DNA of 64,000 nucleotides from Pleodorina starrii (taxonomy: Eukaryota; Chlorophyta; Chlorophyceae; Chlamydomonadales; Volvocaceae): contig BRXU01000056.1 in the NCBI GenBank assembly GCA_030267565.1, positions 1 to 64,000 on the forward strand. The letters run 5' to 3'. Each line of letters begins with the position of its first letter. Within the stretch, counting starts at the first letter, position 1. Shown here in pieces: positions 33,301-43,009 of this stretch. The translations under genes and the position numbers were made by a program. Under the pieces are notes generated by a model. The model saw nothing but the letters and a program-made list of their open reading frames with translations, was not told the origin of the DNA and made no database searches.

Positions 33301-33479
33301 GGCATATACCTAAGCCTCCATGGCTATGCCCAAATGTCCGGTCGAAACGGGGACCAGTTCACCCTGCAAAACGTTCTCGCACCTATCTCTGGCATCTTTG
33401 GATGAAGAGTCGAAACAGTAGCAATGCCCGATGGCATGAAACGTAAGATATGAAATCTTCCATGCTCAGCCCAGAACTT

Positions 33480-33756
33480 GCTCGATAAAGACTGCAAAGT
33501 CTTGGCAGCCGTCACCATCCACATCGATCCGGACATAGGTTCCGCCACTCCCTTCAGACAGCCAGAGGCAGTTTACCGTTCTGCGCCTGACCTGCGCTGA
33601 CGACGACATCGGCATGGCCGAGAAAGCAGGGGGAGAGGAAGGTGGACTTGGGATGAGGGTTTCCGAGGTCCTTGCGGCAGAGCTGCGCGGCGTGGTCAAT
33701 ATTCAGAATGACGACTGCGGGTACGCGATTGCTGTCGGGTTTCCGTCCTACGCGTA
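33480..33756 (+). pseudogene. Remnant of a HWE/HisKA_2-type sensor kinase ATPase domain
   Basis: Two plus-strand fragments fit the ATP-binding domain of this kinase class: VTIHIDPDIGSATPF (about 33496-33560), then in another frame FTVLRLTCADDDIGMAEKAG...GLGMRVSEVLAAELRGVV and NIQNDDCGYAIAVGFPSYA to the stop at 33756. ADDDIG and GLGM correspond to the G1 and G2 boxes. The middle of the domain is deleted and the frame changes, so it is dead. Confidence 0.5.
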
Positions 33757-33799
33757 AGAAGCACCAGCTTTCAATCGGCGGCACAGGCACCATACAATC

Positions 33800-33834
33800 A
33801 CCAGCCCGGACCCGGCATGTGGGTCCGGGCTGGT
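33800..33834 (-). terminator. Terminator of the chemoreceptor gene
   Basis: A perfect 14-bp stem ACCAGCCCGGACCC/GGGTCCGGGCTGGT with 7-base loop lies 16 bases beyond the stop of the minus-strand gene. Confidence 0.8.
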
Positions 33835-33849
33835 AATCTTTAGTAGATA

Positions 33850-36045
33850 TCAGAACTCGAACATCTGGCTTTCAGGTCGTCCACCGACGACCCGCAGGGG
33901 AAGCGTTTGGACAGCGGGGAGAGATGCAGGCATCCGCCCCCGCGACGCTGAGGTCCTGACACCATGTCCTGCAACACGAAACCCCGAGATTTCCTGCGTC
34001 AGATCTTCGGCCCGCTGCTGCAGCGATGCTGCTGCGGCATTCGCCTGTTCAGCGACGGCGGCGTTTTGCTGGGTCACCTGATCCAGTTGGTTAACGCCGG
34101 TATTCACTTCGATAAGCCCAATCGCCTGTTCATTGGCAGCCAGCGCAATGGCCGAGATCTGGTCTGACACCTCTTTCGCCATGACCAGGATCTGCTCCAG
34201 ACTGTCGCCGGTACGTCCAACCAGTGCCGACCCTGCCTTGACCTGGCTAGCAGATTCAGAAATCAGCAACTTGATCTCACGCGCGGAGCCGGATGCGCGC
34301 TGTGCCAATCCCCGAACTTCTGATGCGACAACCGCAAAGCCACGGCCCGCCTCTCCTGCACGTGCGGCCTCGACGCCCGCGTTCAGGGCCAGCAGATTGG
34401 TCTGGAACGCGATATCGTCAATGACGCTGATGATGCGGGTGATCTGGTCGGATGATGCCTCGATCCCCCGCATTGCGGTCACCGCATCGCGCACGATCTC
34501 GGTACTGCTTTGCGCGATATCACGGTTCTGGCGGCTGGCGTGTTCGGCCTGACGCGCCCGGTCGGCCGTCGAGGTCACACTGGCACTCATCTGGGTCAAG
34601 GCCGCGGCCGACTGCTCCAGCGTCGCGGCTTGGGTTTCGGCGCGGCTGGCCAGATCCTGCGCCGCCGAGGTGATCTCGGATGCCCCGCCACGGACCTGAT
34701 CAGCGACATCGGTGATGCGCGCCACCGTGCCCGTCAGGTTCTCGACTACCGTGTTGAAGGCCTCGCGCAGCGCGTCATATCCGGCCGGGAACGGGTCAGA
34801 GATGGGGTTGGGGATCTGCTCGGTCAGGTCGCCCCGGGACAGACGGTCCAGACCCGCGCCGATGTCACGGACAACGCGCGCCTGCTGACGGGCTTCTGTA
34901 TCGCGGGCGGCGGCTGTGGCATCCTGTGCCTGACGAGCCTGCTCCTCCAGATCGCGCCGGTCGATCGCATTTTGGCGGAACACTCCCAAGGCCTGCTCCA
35001 ATTCGGCCAGTTCGTTTCGGCCGTCCTGTCCCTTGATTTCGACCTGCAGATCACCGTTGGCCAAGCTGCGTGTCTGATCCACCGTCTGCGACAGCCGCCG
35101 ACGAAGATCGCGCGACAGGATCGTCGCAATCGACATTCCGATCAGGATCGCAAGAGCCACGCCACCAAGGATGGCAGCGATGGTCGTCTGCATGATCTCC
35201 TCGAACCTGGCGTCAGCCTCCGCCAAGAGGCCGCCGGCGGTTTCGCGGATCACCTCGACCAATGCCACTGCTTCCTTTGATGTCACCTCGACTGCCGCAA
35301 CCGCTTGCCGGACATTCACTTCAAGCTCGCGCAGCGTCGTGGCGTCCGTCCAGTAATCCGTAACGCCGGCCAGGGCTGTCGTCACCAAGGTGCGGGCATC
35401 ATCGGGAATGGGGCGGCGGGCGATATCCTGCAGCTGGGATTGCGTCTCCTCATACGGGGCCTGCGCCTCGTCGAAATCTGCGACATCTGCACCCGACAGG
35501 AAGCGGTCGACCCGGGCGCGGGTAACGAGCAGGCTGTTCGATGCGGCCATTGCGGCATAGGCATCATCCCGTGCCCCTCGACCCTCGAACAGACCTTGCA
35601 ACTGCTCGATGTTGCGGCGGTGCTCAATTGCGGTTTTCTGCATGCGGGCAATCAGACCGTTCCGTGCTTGATACAGGTCGATGAACACCTGCGCCTCTGC
35701 AAGATGACGGTCCTTGAGTGCAATCATCGGTGCCCCGTTTTTGCTTCCCAAGGCATCCAGATCCACGGCCAGAGCACGAACATGCTGGATCGCTGCGATG
35801 ACCGCGTCTCCGCTCTCTTCTGTAGGCGCCTCGAGATATGCTCCGACTGCGATGGTGGCTTTTCCAACGCCATGGTCCATATCAGCGGCGATGATTGCCC
35901 GAGCCTCGGCGTTATCTGCCTCAGCACTGACATCACGCAGACTGTGCAATTGAGACCAGGTCAACCCCGCAAACAGGGCCAGCATCAGAAGGATCACACC
36001 AAAGCCGCCGGCGATGCGTGTCGAGATGCGGATGTTCTTTAACAT
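33850..36045 (-). CDS. Methyl-accepting chemotaxis protein
   Basis: 731 residues. TM1 at about 10-32 ([20 protein letters not shown]), a 250-residue periplasmic helical sensor region, TM2 at about 287-310 ([20 protein letters not shown]), HAMP ([20 protein letters not shown]), a second HAMP-like stretch near 400-450 ([20 protein letters not shown]), then the signalling coiled coil with hairpin tip [20 protein letters not shown] and [20 protein letters not shown]. There is no clear CheR-docking pentapeptide; the tail ends ESQMFEF. It should signal to a CheA-CheW array. Only a CheW gene and a possible CheA stub are near. The 36046-36562 gap upstream holds no supported gene. Confidence 0.92.
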   Translation of the reverse strand: MLKNIRISTRIAGGFGVILLMLALFAGLTWSQLHSLRDVSAEADNAEARAIIAADMDHGVGKATIAVGAYLEAPTEESGDAVIAAIQHVRALAVDLDALGSKNGAPMIALKDRHLAEAQVFIDLYQARNGLIARMQKTAIEHRRNIEQLQGLFEGRGARDDAYAAMAASNSLLVTRARVDRFLSGADVADFDEAQAPYEETQSQLQDIARRPIPDDARTLVTTALAGVTDYWTDATTLRELEVNVRQAVAAVEVTSKEAVALVEVIRETAGGLLAEADARFEEIMQTTIAAILGGVALAILIGMSIATILSRDLRRRLSQTVDQTRSLANGDLQVEIKGQDGRNELAELEQALGVFRQNAIDRRDLEEQARQAQDATAAARDTEARQQARVVRDIGAGLDRLSRGDLTEQIPNPISDPFPAGYDALREAFNTVVENLTGTVARITDVADQVRGGASEITSAAQDLASRAETQAATLEQSAAALTQMSASVTSTADRARQAEHASRQNRDIAQSSTEIVRDAVTAMRGIEASSDQITRIISVIDDIAFQTNLLALNAGVEAARAGEAGRGFAVVASEVRGLAQRASGSAREIKLLISESASQVKAGSALVGRTGDSLEQILVMAKEVSDQISAIALAANEQAIGLIEVNTGVNQLDQVTQQNAAVAEQANAAAASLQQRAEDLTQEISGFRVAGHGVRTSASRGRMPASLPAVQTLPLRVVGGRPESQMFEF

Positions 36046-36562
36046 AGTAACACACTCCGGTGTTGCTGAGTTCTAAGGGGATGTTGGGCAAAGTGGCGGA
36101 TGGAAACACAGGAGCCAGCTGCGTAGCTTGACACCCTGCTGATATTGCCGATCCGCGGCTGTTGACCGTGGAGATCAGAGGGCACAGGGGTTGGAAGTCC
36201 GTTATCCACAAGGGAGCTGCAAGGAATCGCCGCCTCTGGCGTGCAGCCACCGGACAGGCGAGGCTGCTTGTCTCATTTTCCCGCCACACCCCAGAGTTGC
36301 ACGACATGCAAGAAAGCGGGTTTCGGTATCGGTGTGACGAGATGCAACACGACGTGGCTCCTGTAAGGACGTGCCAAGCCATACTCGAGAACAGTTAAAG
36401 GACCGTTTCCATCACTGCTCAGACTCCCTTCGCCCGCAGCAAGGCTTTCTTAATCCCCAGATGCTAGCGGGTATGAATACTGTTGAAGGCGCAGGCGGAA
36501 CCGCATGACGACAAGGACGAGCAACTGATCGATGTTATCGATAAAGCCCTGGGCCGCTGACG

Positions 36563-36673
36563 ATGGCCGACATAGATAAATTCCGCGACATGTTCTTCGA
36601 CCCCGAAGAAATCCTTCTTTCCATGTCCAACGACCAGGGCCGCCGCATGGCCCCCATGGCATCGAACGGGTGA
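36563..36673 (+). pseudogene. Possible CheA N-terminal stub
   Basis: A 36-codon frame, MADIDKFRDMFFDPEEILLS followed by MSNDQGRRMAPMASNG. Its first 21 residues resemble the opening of CheA (MDISDFYxTFFDExxELL pattern), and its stop lies three bases before the CheW start. Just upstream, 36480-36560 encodes another orphan fragment ending EQLIDVIDKALGR. Together they look like the edges of deleted che genes. Short length makes this tentative; a genuine tiny protein is the alternative. Confidence 0.35.
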
Positions 36674-36676
36674 CGC

Positions 36677-37150
36677 ATGCTGCAATCCATCTCGCATAAT
36701 TCCGTCGGCAGAAGCGACGTCGTGGCCTTCAAGCTGGCCGATCAGGACTTCTGCATCGACATCGGGCTGGTCCGCGAAATTCGCGGCTGGACCCTCACGA
36801 CCATGCTGCCCCATGCGCCCGACTACGTCAAAGGCGTGATCAACCTGCGCGGATCGGTCGTGACGGTCGTCGACCTGTCGGCACGGCTTGGCTTCGGTGC
36901 GGCGACGCCGTCCCACCGCCATGTCGTCATCATCGCGATGCATGCCGGCCGGATCGTGGGCCTGCTGGCGGACCTGGTGTCCGACATCCTGCCCATCAAC
37001 GACGATCACATCCAGGCGGTGCCCGACATTGCATCGAACCCCGCGCGCGAGTTCATCGTCGGCATGATCACGCTGGAGGACGGCCGCATCCTGCGCAAGA
37101 TCGCCCTGGCGCAACTGCTGCCCACGGCCCACGGGGTCGATGCAGCATAA
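36677..37150 (+). CDS. cheW: CheW-type chemotaxis adaptor
   Basis: 157 residues, one CheW domain: VVAFKLADQDFCIDIGLVRE, MLPHAPDYVKGVINLRGSVV, TVVDLSARLGFG, VGLLADLVSDIL, then GMITLEDGRILRKIALAQLL. Conserved INLRG and VVDL turns are present. CheW links chemoreceptors to the kinase CheA. The nearby receptor at 33850 is on the opposite strand, and no CheA, CheR, CheB or CheY is in the window, so it depends on a kinase elsewhere or is a relic of a larger operon. Confidence 0.9.
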   Translation: MLQSISHNSVGRSDVVAFKLADQDFCIDIGLVREIRGWTLTTMLPHAPDYVKGVINLRGSVVTVVDLSARLGFGAATPSHRHVVIIAMHAGRIVGLLADLVSDILPINDDHIQAVPDIASNPAREFIVGMITLEDGRILRKIALAQLLPTAHGVDAA

Positions 37151-37234
37151 CAGTGACATCGTTTCCGCTGCCATTCATATGGGCAGTAGTTCTCCGGTGA
37201 TGGGTCGTTACTCAATTGTTTTGATCCTTACGCG

Positions 37235-37831
37235 TCAAACCAGCTCGACTCCAGCTCGGCGCATCCCGTCCCGGGCAGAAGCCAAGCTGCCGTTGACGTT
37301 GATGGCACGACATGCCTTCTCGATCACGCGCACCTTGAAGCCGAGGCGGGCGGCATCCATGGCGCTCCAGGTAACGCAGAAATCATGAGCAAGGCCCACA
37401 AAGCTCAAGTCGGATAAGTCGCGCTCGCGGAGATAGCCGGCCAATCCGGTCGATGTGCGATGATCATTCTCATAGAATGCAGAGTAGCTGTCGATTTCCG
37501 GGCGAAACCCCTTGCGGAGGATCAGATCCGCACGGTTCACATGCAATTGCTCGTGGAAATCTGCCCCTGGTGTACCAATGACACAGTGAACCGGCCATAG
37601 GATTTGCCCGCCATACGGCATCCGGACGATCTGGTGCGGTTCTGCCCCAGGGTGATTGTCCGCAAAGCTGGTGTGATTTCGAGGATGGACGTCCTGCGTC
37701 AGCACTACAGCATCATAGTGGTCCATTAGGGCATTGATAGGACCGACGATCTCGTCTCCGCCCGAGACTGCCAATGCACCACCGGGGCAGAAATCCTGCT
37801 GGAGATCGACCACTATCAAAGCTCGCGCCAT
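37235..37831 (-). CDS. pncA: Nicotinamidase
   Basis: 198 residues, usual length. Converts nicotinamide to nicotinate and ammonia in the NAD salvage pathway. The catalytic triad is visible: Asp in VVDLQQDFCPGGAL, Lys in LILRKGF and Cys in GLAHDFCVTWSAMDAARLGF. The metal site is DVHPRNHTSF (Asp, His, His). The VxGTPGADFH region and HxxxVIEKACRAI-like end also fit. Single gene on the minus strand, unrelated to the flanking signalling genes. Confidence 0.93.
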   Translation of the reverse strand: MARALIVVDLQQDFCPGGALAVSGGDEIVGPINALMDHYDAVVLTQDVHPRNHTSFADNHPGAEPHQIVRMPYGGQILWPVHCVIGTPGADFHEQLHVNRADLILRKGFRPEIDSYSAFYENDHRTSTGLAGYLRERDLSDLSFVGLAHDFCVTWSAMDAARLGFKVRVIEKACRAINVNGSLASARDGMRRAGVELV

Positions 37832-38000
37832 AAGATCCTCATAGGGTGTCTAGTTTCTCATCATGGGGAAATGCCCGCACCGTCAGGTCAAGGGCCATAC
37901 AATCAAGGTTTGGCCCATCTAATCGAGTGCGTGCCCACCATCGGTATAGGTAAGCTCAGGGATGGTTCCGGAGCGAGCGTCATCTTGAGTTTTTAGACAG

Positions 38001-38390
38001 CTACCAAACCTCCAACCCACCCCCCTGCAAATTCCGATCGATAATATCGAAAAGCGACTGCATCCTTACCGGCTTGGGGATGAAGCCATCAAAGCCGGCT
38101 GCCTCGCATTCAGCACGGCGTTGCGACGTGTCATCTCCGGTGACCGCGACGATGGCGGGGGCATCGGAGCCCATGAGGTCGGTAATTTCCAATGCCGCCT
38201 CGACGCCGGTCATCCCGGGCATGTTGATGTCCATGAGCACAATTGCGGGGGCATTGTCGCGAATGCACTCGATCGCCCGTGATCCGCTGGTGACCTCGGT
38301 TACCGCATACCCACGGCTTTGCAGCATTTTTGCGAGGATAAACCTGTTGGTTGGATTGTCATCGACGATCAGGATCATGGCTTGTTCCAA
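38001..38390 (-). CDS. CheY-like single-domain response regulator
   Basis: 129 residues, one receiver domain: ILIVDDNPTNRFILAKMLQS (acidic pair DD), phosphoacceptor Asp in IVLMDINMPGMTG, Thr in VAVTGDDTSQRRAE, Lys in GFIPKPVRMQSL. Start 11 bases downstream of the CHASE4 kinase stop, same strand, so it is very probably the phospho-acceptor of that kinase. This tandem of a soluble kinase core and a free receiver resembles a split hybrid kinase. No output domain. Confidence 0.9.
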   Translation of the reverse strand: MEQAMILIVDDNPTNRFILAKMLQSRGYAVTEVTSGSRAIECIRDNAPAIVLMDINMPGMTGVEAALEITDLMGSDAPAIVAVTGDDTSQRRAECEAAGFDGFIPKPVRMQSLFDIIDRNLQGGGLEVW

Positions 38391-38401
38391 TACATTCCCT
38401 C

Positions 38402-40006
38402 TCAGGCTGCAAGTTTCTGTGTGTCGGGAGCGGCGACGGGAGCTTCGAGTGTGACCTCAAAGACGAAGGTTGCGCCTTGCCCCGGTATGCTATTGACGGA
38501 AAGTGTTCCGTTCATGGCGTTCGCCAAGCGTCGTGAAATCGCCAGGCCCAACCCGACGCCGCCGGCGGCGCGTGCCTCTGCGCCATCAAGTTGAACGAAG
38601 CTCTCGAAGATCCGATTGGTGTCGGCCTCCTTGATCCCGGGCCCGGTGTCACTCACCGCAATTCGAAACCTGTTTCCATTCATGGTTCGAGAGACCTTCA
38701 GCTCGACCGAAACTGCTCCCATCTGGGTGAATTTGATCGCATTGCAGATAAGATTCGTTGCGATCTGTCGGATTGCGAGACGGTCACCCAGCAGTGGAGC
38801 ATCGACTGGTCCTTCAAAGAGAACCTGCAGCTGCAGGCCCTTGCTTCGAGCCAGGGGCATCGCCAGAGACACCACCTCCCGCACTGCGTCCGCGGGTGCG
38901 AACGAACCAATGGAAATGTGCCTATTCCCTGAGTCGATCTGACCGAATGAGAGCAAATGATTGATCAGAGCCAACTGTGCTTCGGCCGAGCTCAGCCCTA
39001 CTGCCACCAACTCACACTGCCCATCAGTCAGATCTTCCAACTGCAGGAGCTCCAGAATGCCGACAATGCCATTCATCGGAGTGCGCAGTTCATGGCTAAG
39101 GCTGGCGATGAACTCCGACTTGGTGCGATCGGCAGCCTCGGCTGCCACAAGCGCCCGTTCCAACCGAAGGGCAAGCCTACTGATGGCGAATGCTCCAAGG
39201 CCAAGCGTGACCGTCACAAGGAGAAGAGCCAGAACAAGTGGCACCGAGACGGCATGGAGTGCTTGCAGGCCTGGCTGAGGCGCTGCCCAGACAAGATACC
39301 TTAGCGGACCAGCAGGACCCGAAATGGGGATTGCTTGGCGGCCCTGAATATCACCAGCAGCTCTAACGAAATTTAGCCCATCAAGGAGGAACATTTCCCC
39401 CCACCGCGCCGTCGTTCCCTCGTCAAGCCGTACCGCCGAGACCAAGAGTGCCTTCTCCTCATCAGCACCCAGCTCCCTATCATGTGGAATGATCCAGTCG
39501 ACCGCAATCGTGAACAAGGTCTCATCGATTTCCACGAATGTACTGATCGGCTCATCGCCGGGTTCGTGATGTCTCCGCTTCGCCAAATCGAAGCCCGCGT
39601 CGCGAAAGGCGGCGAAATCCTCGGTGCCTAGATGACCACTCGCTTCGTCGGCCCATCCGAGGGTTTCCGGCAGCGGCCCACCGGCGATGACCAGAACATG
39701 CATCGTGTCGGCCAAGACACCGGATCCGACATTGATATTCAGCCAGTCGATATTGTTTTCATTCACCGCGTTGAATGCTTCGGTCCAATACGCGTAATCC
39801 CGTCCGATGATTTCATTGCTGGCCACGAGGGCATTGAGGCCGCTCTCCACCATGAGATGGGAGCTTTGCCGCGCGTCTTCATCAAACTCCCGGGATAGCC
39901 AGAACACTGCCCCTAGCACTGTCATGCTGACAAGCGTCACCGCTCCGAACGCGGATATGCGCAAGAGGCGAGAAAGGTGACGTGGCACGTGGGTCAGAGA
40001 TTGCAT
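38402..40006 (-). CDS. CHASE4-domain sensor histidine kinase
   Basis: 534 residues from the ATG at 40006 (GAGG upstream). TM1 at about 18-40 (SAFGAVTLVSMTVLGAVFWL), an extracytoplasmic CHASE4 domain (VASNEIIGRDYAYWTEAFNA, WLNINVGSGVLADTMHVLVI), TM2 at about 255-280 (SVPLVLALLLVTVTLGLGAF), HisKA with phospho-His in FIASLSHELRTPMNGIVGIL, then the ATPase with N box (NLICNAIKFT), DTGPGI and GLGLAISRRL. Complete and intact. CHASE4 ligands are unknown. Paired with the receiver at 38001. The 40007-40644 gap upstream shows no gene. Confidence 0.92.
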   Translation of the reverse strand: MQSLTHVPRHLSRLLRISAFGAVTLVSMTVLGAVFWLSREFDEDARQSSHLMVESGLNALVASNEIIGRDYAYWTEAFNAVNENNIDWLNINVGSGVLADTMHVLVIAGGPLPETLGWADEASGHLGTEDFAAFRDAGFDLAKRRHHEPGDEPISTFVEIDETLFTIAVDWIIPHDRELGADEEKALLVSAVRLDEGTTARWGEMFLLDGLNFVRAAGDIQGRQAIPISGPAGPLRYLVWAAPQPGLQALHAVSVPLVLALLLVTVTLGLGAFAISRLALRLERALVAAEAADRTKSEFIASLSHELRTPMNGIVGILELLQLEDLTDGQCELVAVGLSSAEAQLALINHLLSFGQIDSGNRHISIGSFAPADAVREVVSLAMPLARSKGLQLQVLFEGPVDAPLLGDRLAIRQIATNLICNAIKFTQMGAVSVELKVSRTMNGNRFRIAVSDTGPGIKEADTNRIFESFVQLDGAEARAAGGVGLGLAISRRLANAMNGTLSVNSIPGQGATFVFEVTLEAPVAAPDTQKLAA

Positions 40007-40644
40007 TGTCAGGTCCTCGTCGAGAAGCCTCAAGCGTACCCTAGCGAACCATCTTAGAGAGTCCTTAACTGTTTAAAACACGCTGACAATTCTTACGTTT
40101 TGGTACTCATCCATTCTTCGCAACTGTAGCGTGAATAAACGGGTACAGGCCCTGACTTGTTTTTCCTCTTTTTCTGGCAAGTTGATCGACATTCCCGGCG
40201 TGATGAGGATCTGGAGTTCTTAGCCTCGTTGCCAGTCAATGGACCTGCGGATCATTTTCTACCGGTTGATGCCCATTTCCAGGGTCGCCTCGAAATGATC
40301 GGAGTCGTCCGGCAACTGTCATTCGCCATCAAGCAATGAGTACGGTCACCGGTTGTCGCAAGAGCCCAGAACGCGCCAAAAGCCTGGGGCCTGCCTTCTT
40401 TCTGGCGGTCGGGTTTCAGTCTTACTGCATGACCAACCTCGCGCTAAAGCCGGGGTATCCAGCGAAGCATGCCGGCAAGCCTGAAAATCGGCATCCTGTC
40501 TTGCCGCCGACGGAAACACGTCACACACTCCTAACACTATTTTACATCTGGGAGTTGATACGGCTGAACCTTAAGAAAGTGGTAAGGCAATTTCAGTCGG
40601 TAACCCTTTGGGCATCTGACCGCATTTAAAGGGACCCTTTGACG

Positions 40645-42882
40645 ATGGATCAGCATGACGAGCTTCGTCTTCTGAGAGGCGCCTGCGCCGCCAGCCAGAC
40701 CGGCGCGTGGTATTACCGCGTTGGTGAGGATCGAGTTGAATGGACGCCACTTCTCCACGATCTGTTTGCTGTGCCGGTGGGAACGGAACTCGGCCTGGAC
40801 TTTGCCCTGTCGTTCTACGTCGAAAAAAGCAGGCAAGCAGTCACAGAAGCAGTCAACGCCTGCCTCGCCGACGGAGCGTCGTGGAACCTGGACGTGCAGT
40901 GCCGCTCCATGACAGGTAGGTTGTTCTGGGCCAGAACCATCGGTGAGGCGATCCTGCAGGATGGGCGCGTGGTGGCGCTGCAGGGTGCCTTCCAGGACAT
41001 CAGTCGGGAACGCGCTGCGATCGACGAGCAAATGCGTGCACAGGCGGAGCTATCCTTCGTTATGCGCACGATGACCGACGGCTTTTTCCTGCTTGATAGA
41101 AGTTGGCGGTTCACATTCGTAAATGTGGCTGCAGAACAGATGCTCCGCCGCCCCCCTACCGAGCTTGTCGGGCAGTGTATCTGGGAGGAATTTCCCGAAT
41201 CTCGCGGCACGATCTTCGAGCGGACTTACCGGATTGTCAGTGGAACGGGACACTCGGAGTCATTCCAAGCCTATTTCGCTCCGCTGGAGAGCTGGTTTCA
41301 TGTGACCGTTCATCCTGCTCAGACAGGCATCGCGGTCCACTTCCGGAACGTGACCCGCGAGGTGAGCGAACAGCGTGATCTTCGGCTGTTCAGAACAGCC
41401 ATCGACGCAATGACCACGGGCGCGGTCATGCTTGAGAGACGTGAAGGCGCCATCGACTTCTGGCCGATCATGTATGCGAACGCCGCGGCGATCGCACTTC
41501 AGGATCAGGATGGGCAGCAGCTGTTGGGAAAGACCCTGAAAGAGGTGATGCAGGAGACGGATTGCACCCCCAATATCGACCATGTGCGCGATAGGCTTGC
41601 AGCGCAGCAGCCGTGTCATTTCGAGGCGCGGCACCACCGTTCGGGACGCCAGGAGATATTGGAATGCGTGGCCGTGCCGCTGGCGGGTGAACATGACGGG
41701 CACGGGCATGCGGTGGTGCTCATCAACGATGTGACGGAGCAAAGGCATAGTGCTGAAGAACGTCAGCGAAGTGAGCGCTTGGCATTGATCGGGCAGATGG
41801 CAGGGGGCGTCAGCCACGATTTCAACAATCTGCTTGCGGTGATCCTGGGGAACGTCGAGCTACTGGAACTGACCGCTGATCCCGACGAGGCCAGGATACT
41901 GATCTCGGAGGCCCGCGATGCCGTGATGCGCGGCAAGTCCCTGAACGATAGCCTTCTTGCCTTTGCAGGAAAGTCGAAGCTGACGCCGCAGACAGCGGAT
42001 CTGGGGCGCTTCCTGCAATCCTGGGCGCCTTTTGTGCGACGTGCTATCCCATCGCGCATCAAAATCGAGTTGGAGGTGGAGACCGCTGTTCCGCCGGTTT
42101 TAATAGATGCAGTCATGGCGGAAAGCTGCCTCCTGAACCTGGCCCTCAATGCCCGCGATGCGATCGAGGGATCGGGCACCATTCGGATAATGCTCGGCGT
42201 GATACACCGTGCGCATCCCAATGGAGGAGCAACTCAAGCATGGGTATGCCTTTCCGTCGCCGATACCGGCTCCGGTGTCCCAGAGCATCTGCATGAACAA
42301 GTGTTCCAGCCGTTCTTCACGACACGCTCGCCCGGCCAGGGGTCGGGTCTGGGACTGTCACGTGTGCGCGGTTACCTCGAACAGATGGGCGGCTTCGTGA
42401 CGCTTTCCAGCACGGCCGGGAAGGGTACGACCATTTCCATGCTCTTCCCCATTGCGCCTGTCGACACTCGGCATGTGGAAGGCGACGCTCCAGCCGCGGC
42501 AGCCATTCCGGAAAAGAAACGAAAAGCCCTTGTGGTCGATGATACACCGGCGGTCGCACGGGTGATTGCACGAATGCTGGCCTCTTTGGGTTGCGATACG
42601 CTCATCGCAGCTAACGGCAGGGAGGCACGGGACATCATCAATCGTGAAAGCGGGCTGGATCTGCTGATAAGCGATGTGGTGATGCCCGGAGAGTCAGGAT
42701 TGGACCTTGCTTGCGCGGTCTCCAAGACCCACCCCGACATCCGCATTGCCCTTATGTCCGGCTACAATCAAGAAAAGCTGTCCGCCAACGAAGGTTTGGC
42801 TGACATCGTCTTCTTGGCAAAGCCTGTCAGTCGAGCACAACTCGAGACCTTCATCTCTCCGACGCGGCCATCTATCTCCTAG
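40645..42882 (+). CDS. Hybrid PAS-sensor histidine kinase with C-terminal receiver
   Basis: 745 residues from the ATG at 40645 (AAAGGGA upstream). No membrane helix. PAS-like domains at about 5-120 (GAWYYRVGEDRVEWTPLLHD, RLFWARTIGEAILQDGRVVA), 130-240 (GFFLLDRSWRFTFVNVAAEQ) and 250-365. HisKA with HDFNN motif (MAGGVSHDFNNLLAVILGNV), ATPase with NLALNARDAI, DTGSG and GSGLGLSRVRGY, then a receiver at about 625-740 with VVDDTPAVARVI, LLISDVVMPGESG and FLAKPVSR. The HDFNN kinase type is typical of alphaproteobacterial PAS hybrids. A decayed copy of its receiver lies at 46289. Signal unknown. Confidence 0.93.
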   Translation: MDQHDELRLLRGACAASQTGAWYYRVGEDRVEWTPLLHDLFAVPVGTELGLDFALSFYVEKSRQAVTEAVNACLADGASWNLDVQCRSMTGRLFWARTIGEAILQDGRVVALQGAFQDISRERAAIDEQMRAQAELSFVMRTMTDGFFLLDRSWRFTFVNVAAEQMLRRPPTELVGQCIWEEFPESRGTIFERTYRIVSGTGHSESFQAYFAPLESWFHVTVHPAQTGIAVHFRNVTREVSEQRDLRLFRTAIDAMTTGAVMLERREGAIDFWPIMYANAAAIALQDQDGQQLLGKTLKEVMQETDCTPNIDHVRDRLAAQQPCHFEARHHRSGRQEILECVAVPLAGEHDGHGHAVVLINDVTEQRHSAEERQRSERLALIGQMAGGVSHDFNNLLAVILGNVELLELTADPDEARILISEARDAVMRGKSLNDSLLAFAGKSKLTPQTADLGRFLQSWAPFVRRAIPSRIKIELEVETAVPPVLIDAVMAESCLLNLALNARDAIEGSGTIRIMLGVIHRAHPNGGATQAWVCLSVADTGSGVPEHLHEQVFQPFFTTRSPGQGSGLGLSRVRGYLEQMGGFVTLSSTAGKGTTISMLFPIAPVDTRHVEGDAPAAAAIPEKKRKALVVDDTPAVARVIARMLASLGCDTLIAANGREARDIINRESGLDLLISDVVMPGESGLDLACAVSKTHPDIRIALMSGYNQEKLSANEGLADIVFLAKPVSRAQLETFISPTRPSIS

Positions 42883-43009
42883 CGCAAGATGCGCACCTGG
42901 AACTGCAGCAAACTGCGATCGGTCCAATTAAGGTAGCTTGGGAGACCTGAACATTTGGAATAGTCAGGTCTTCCGCGCTAGCAAATAATTACGACGCTCT
43001 ACATGTGAC

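Noticed and set aside
38351..38594. Plus frames opposite the CHASE4 kinase and receiver
   Set aside because: Antisense to conserved kinase motifs; no independent support.
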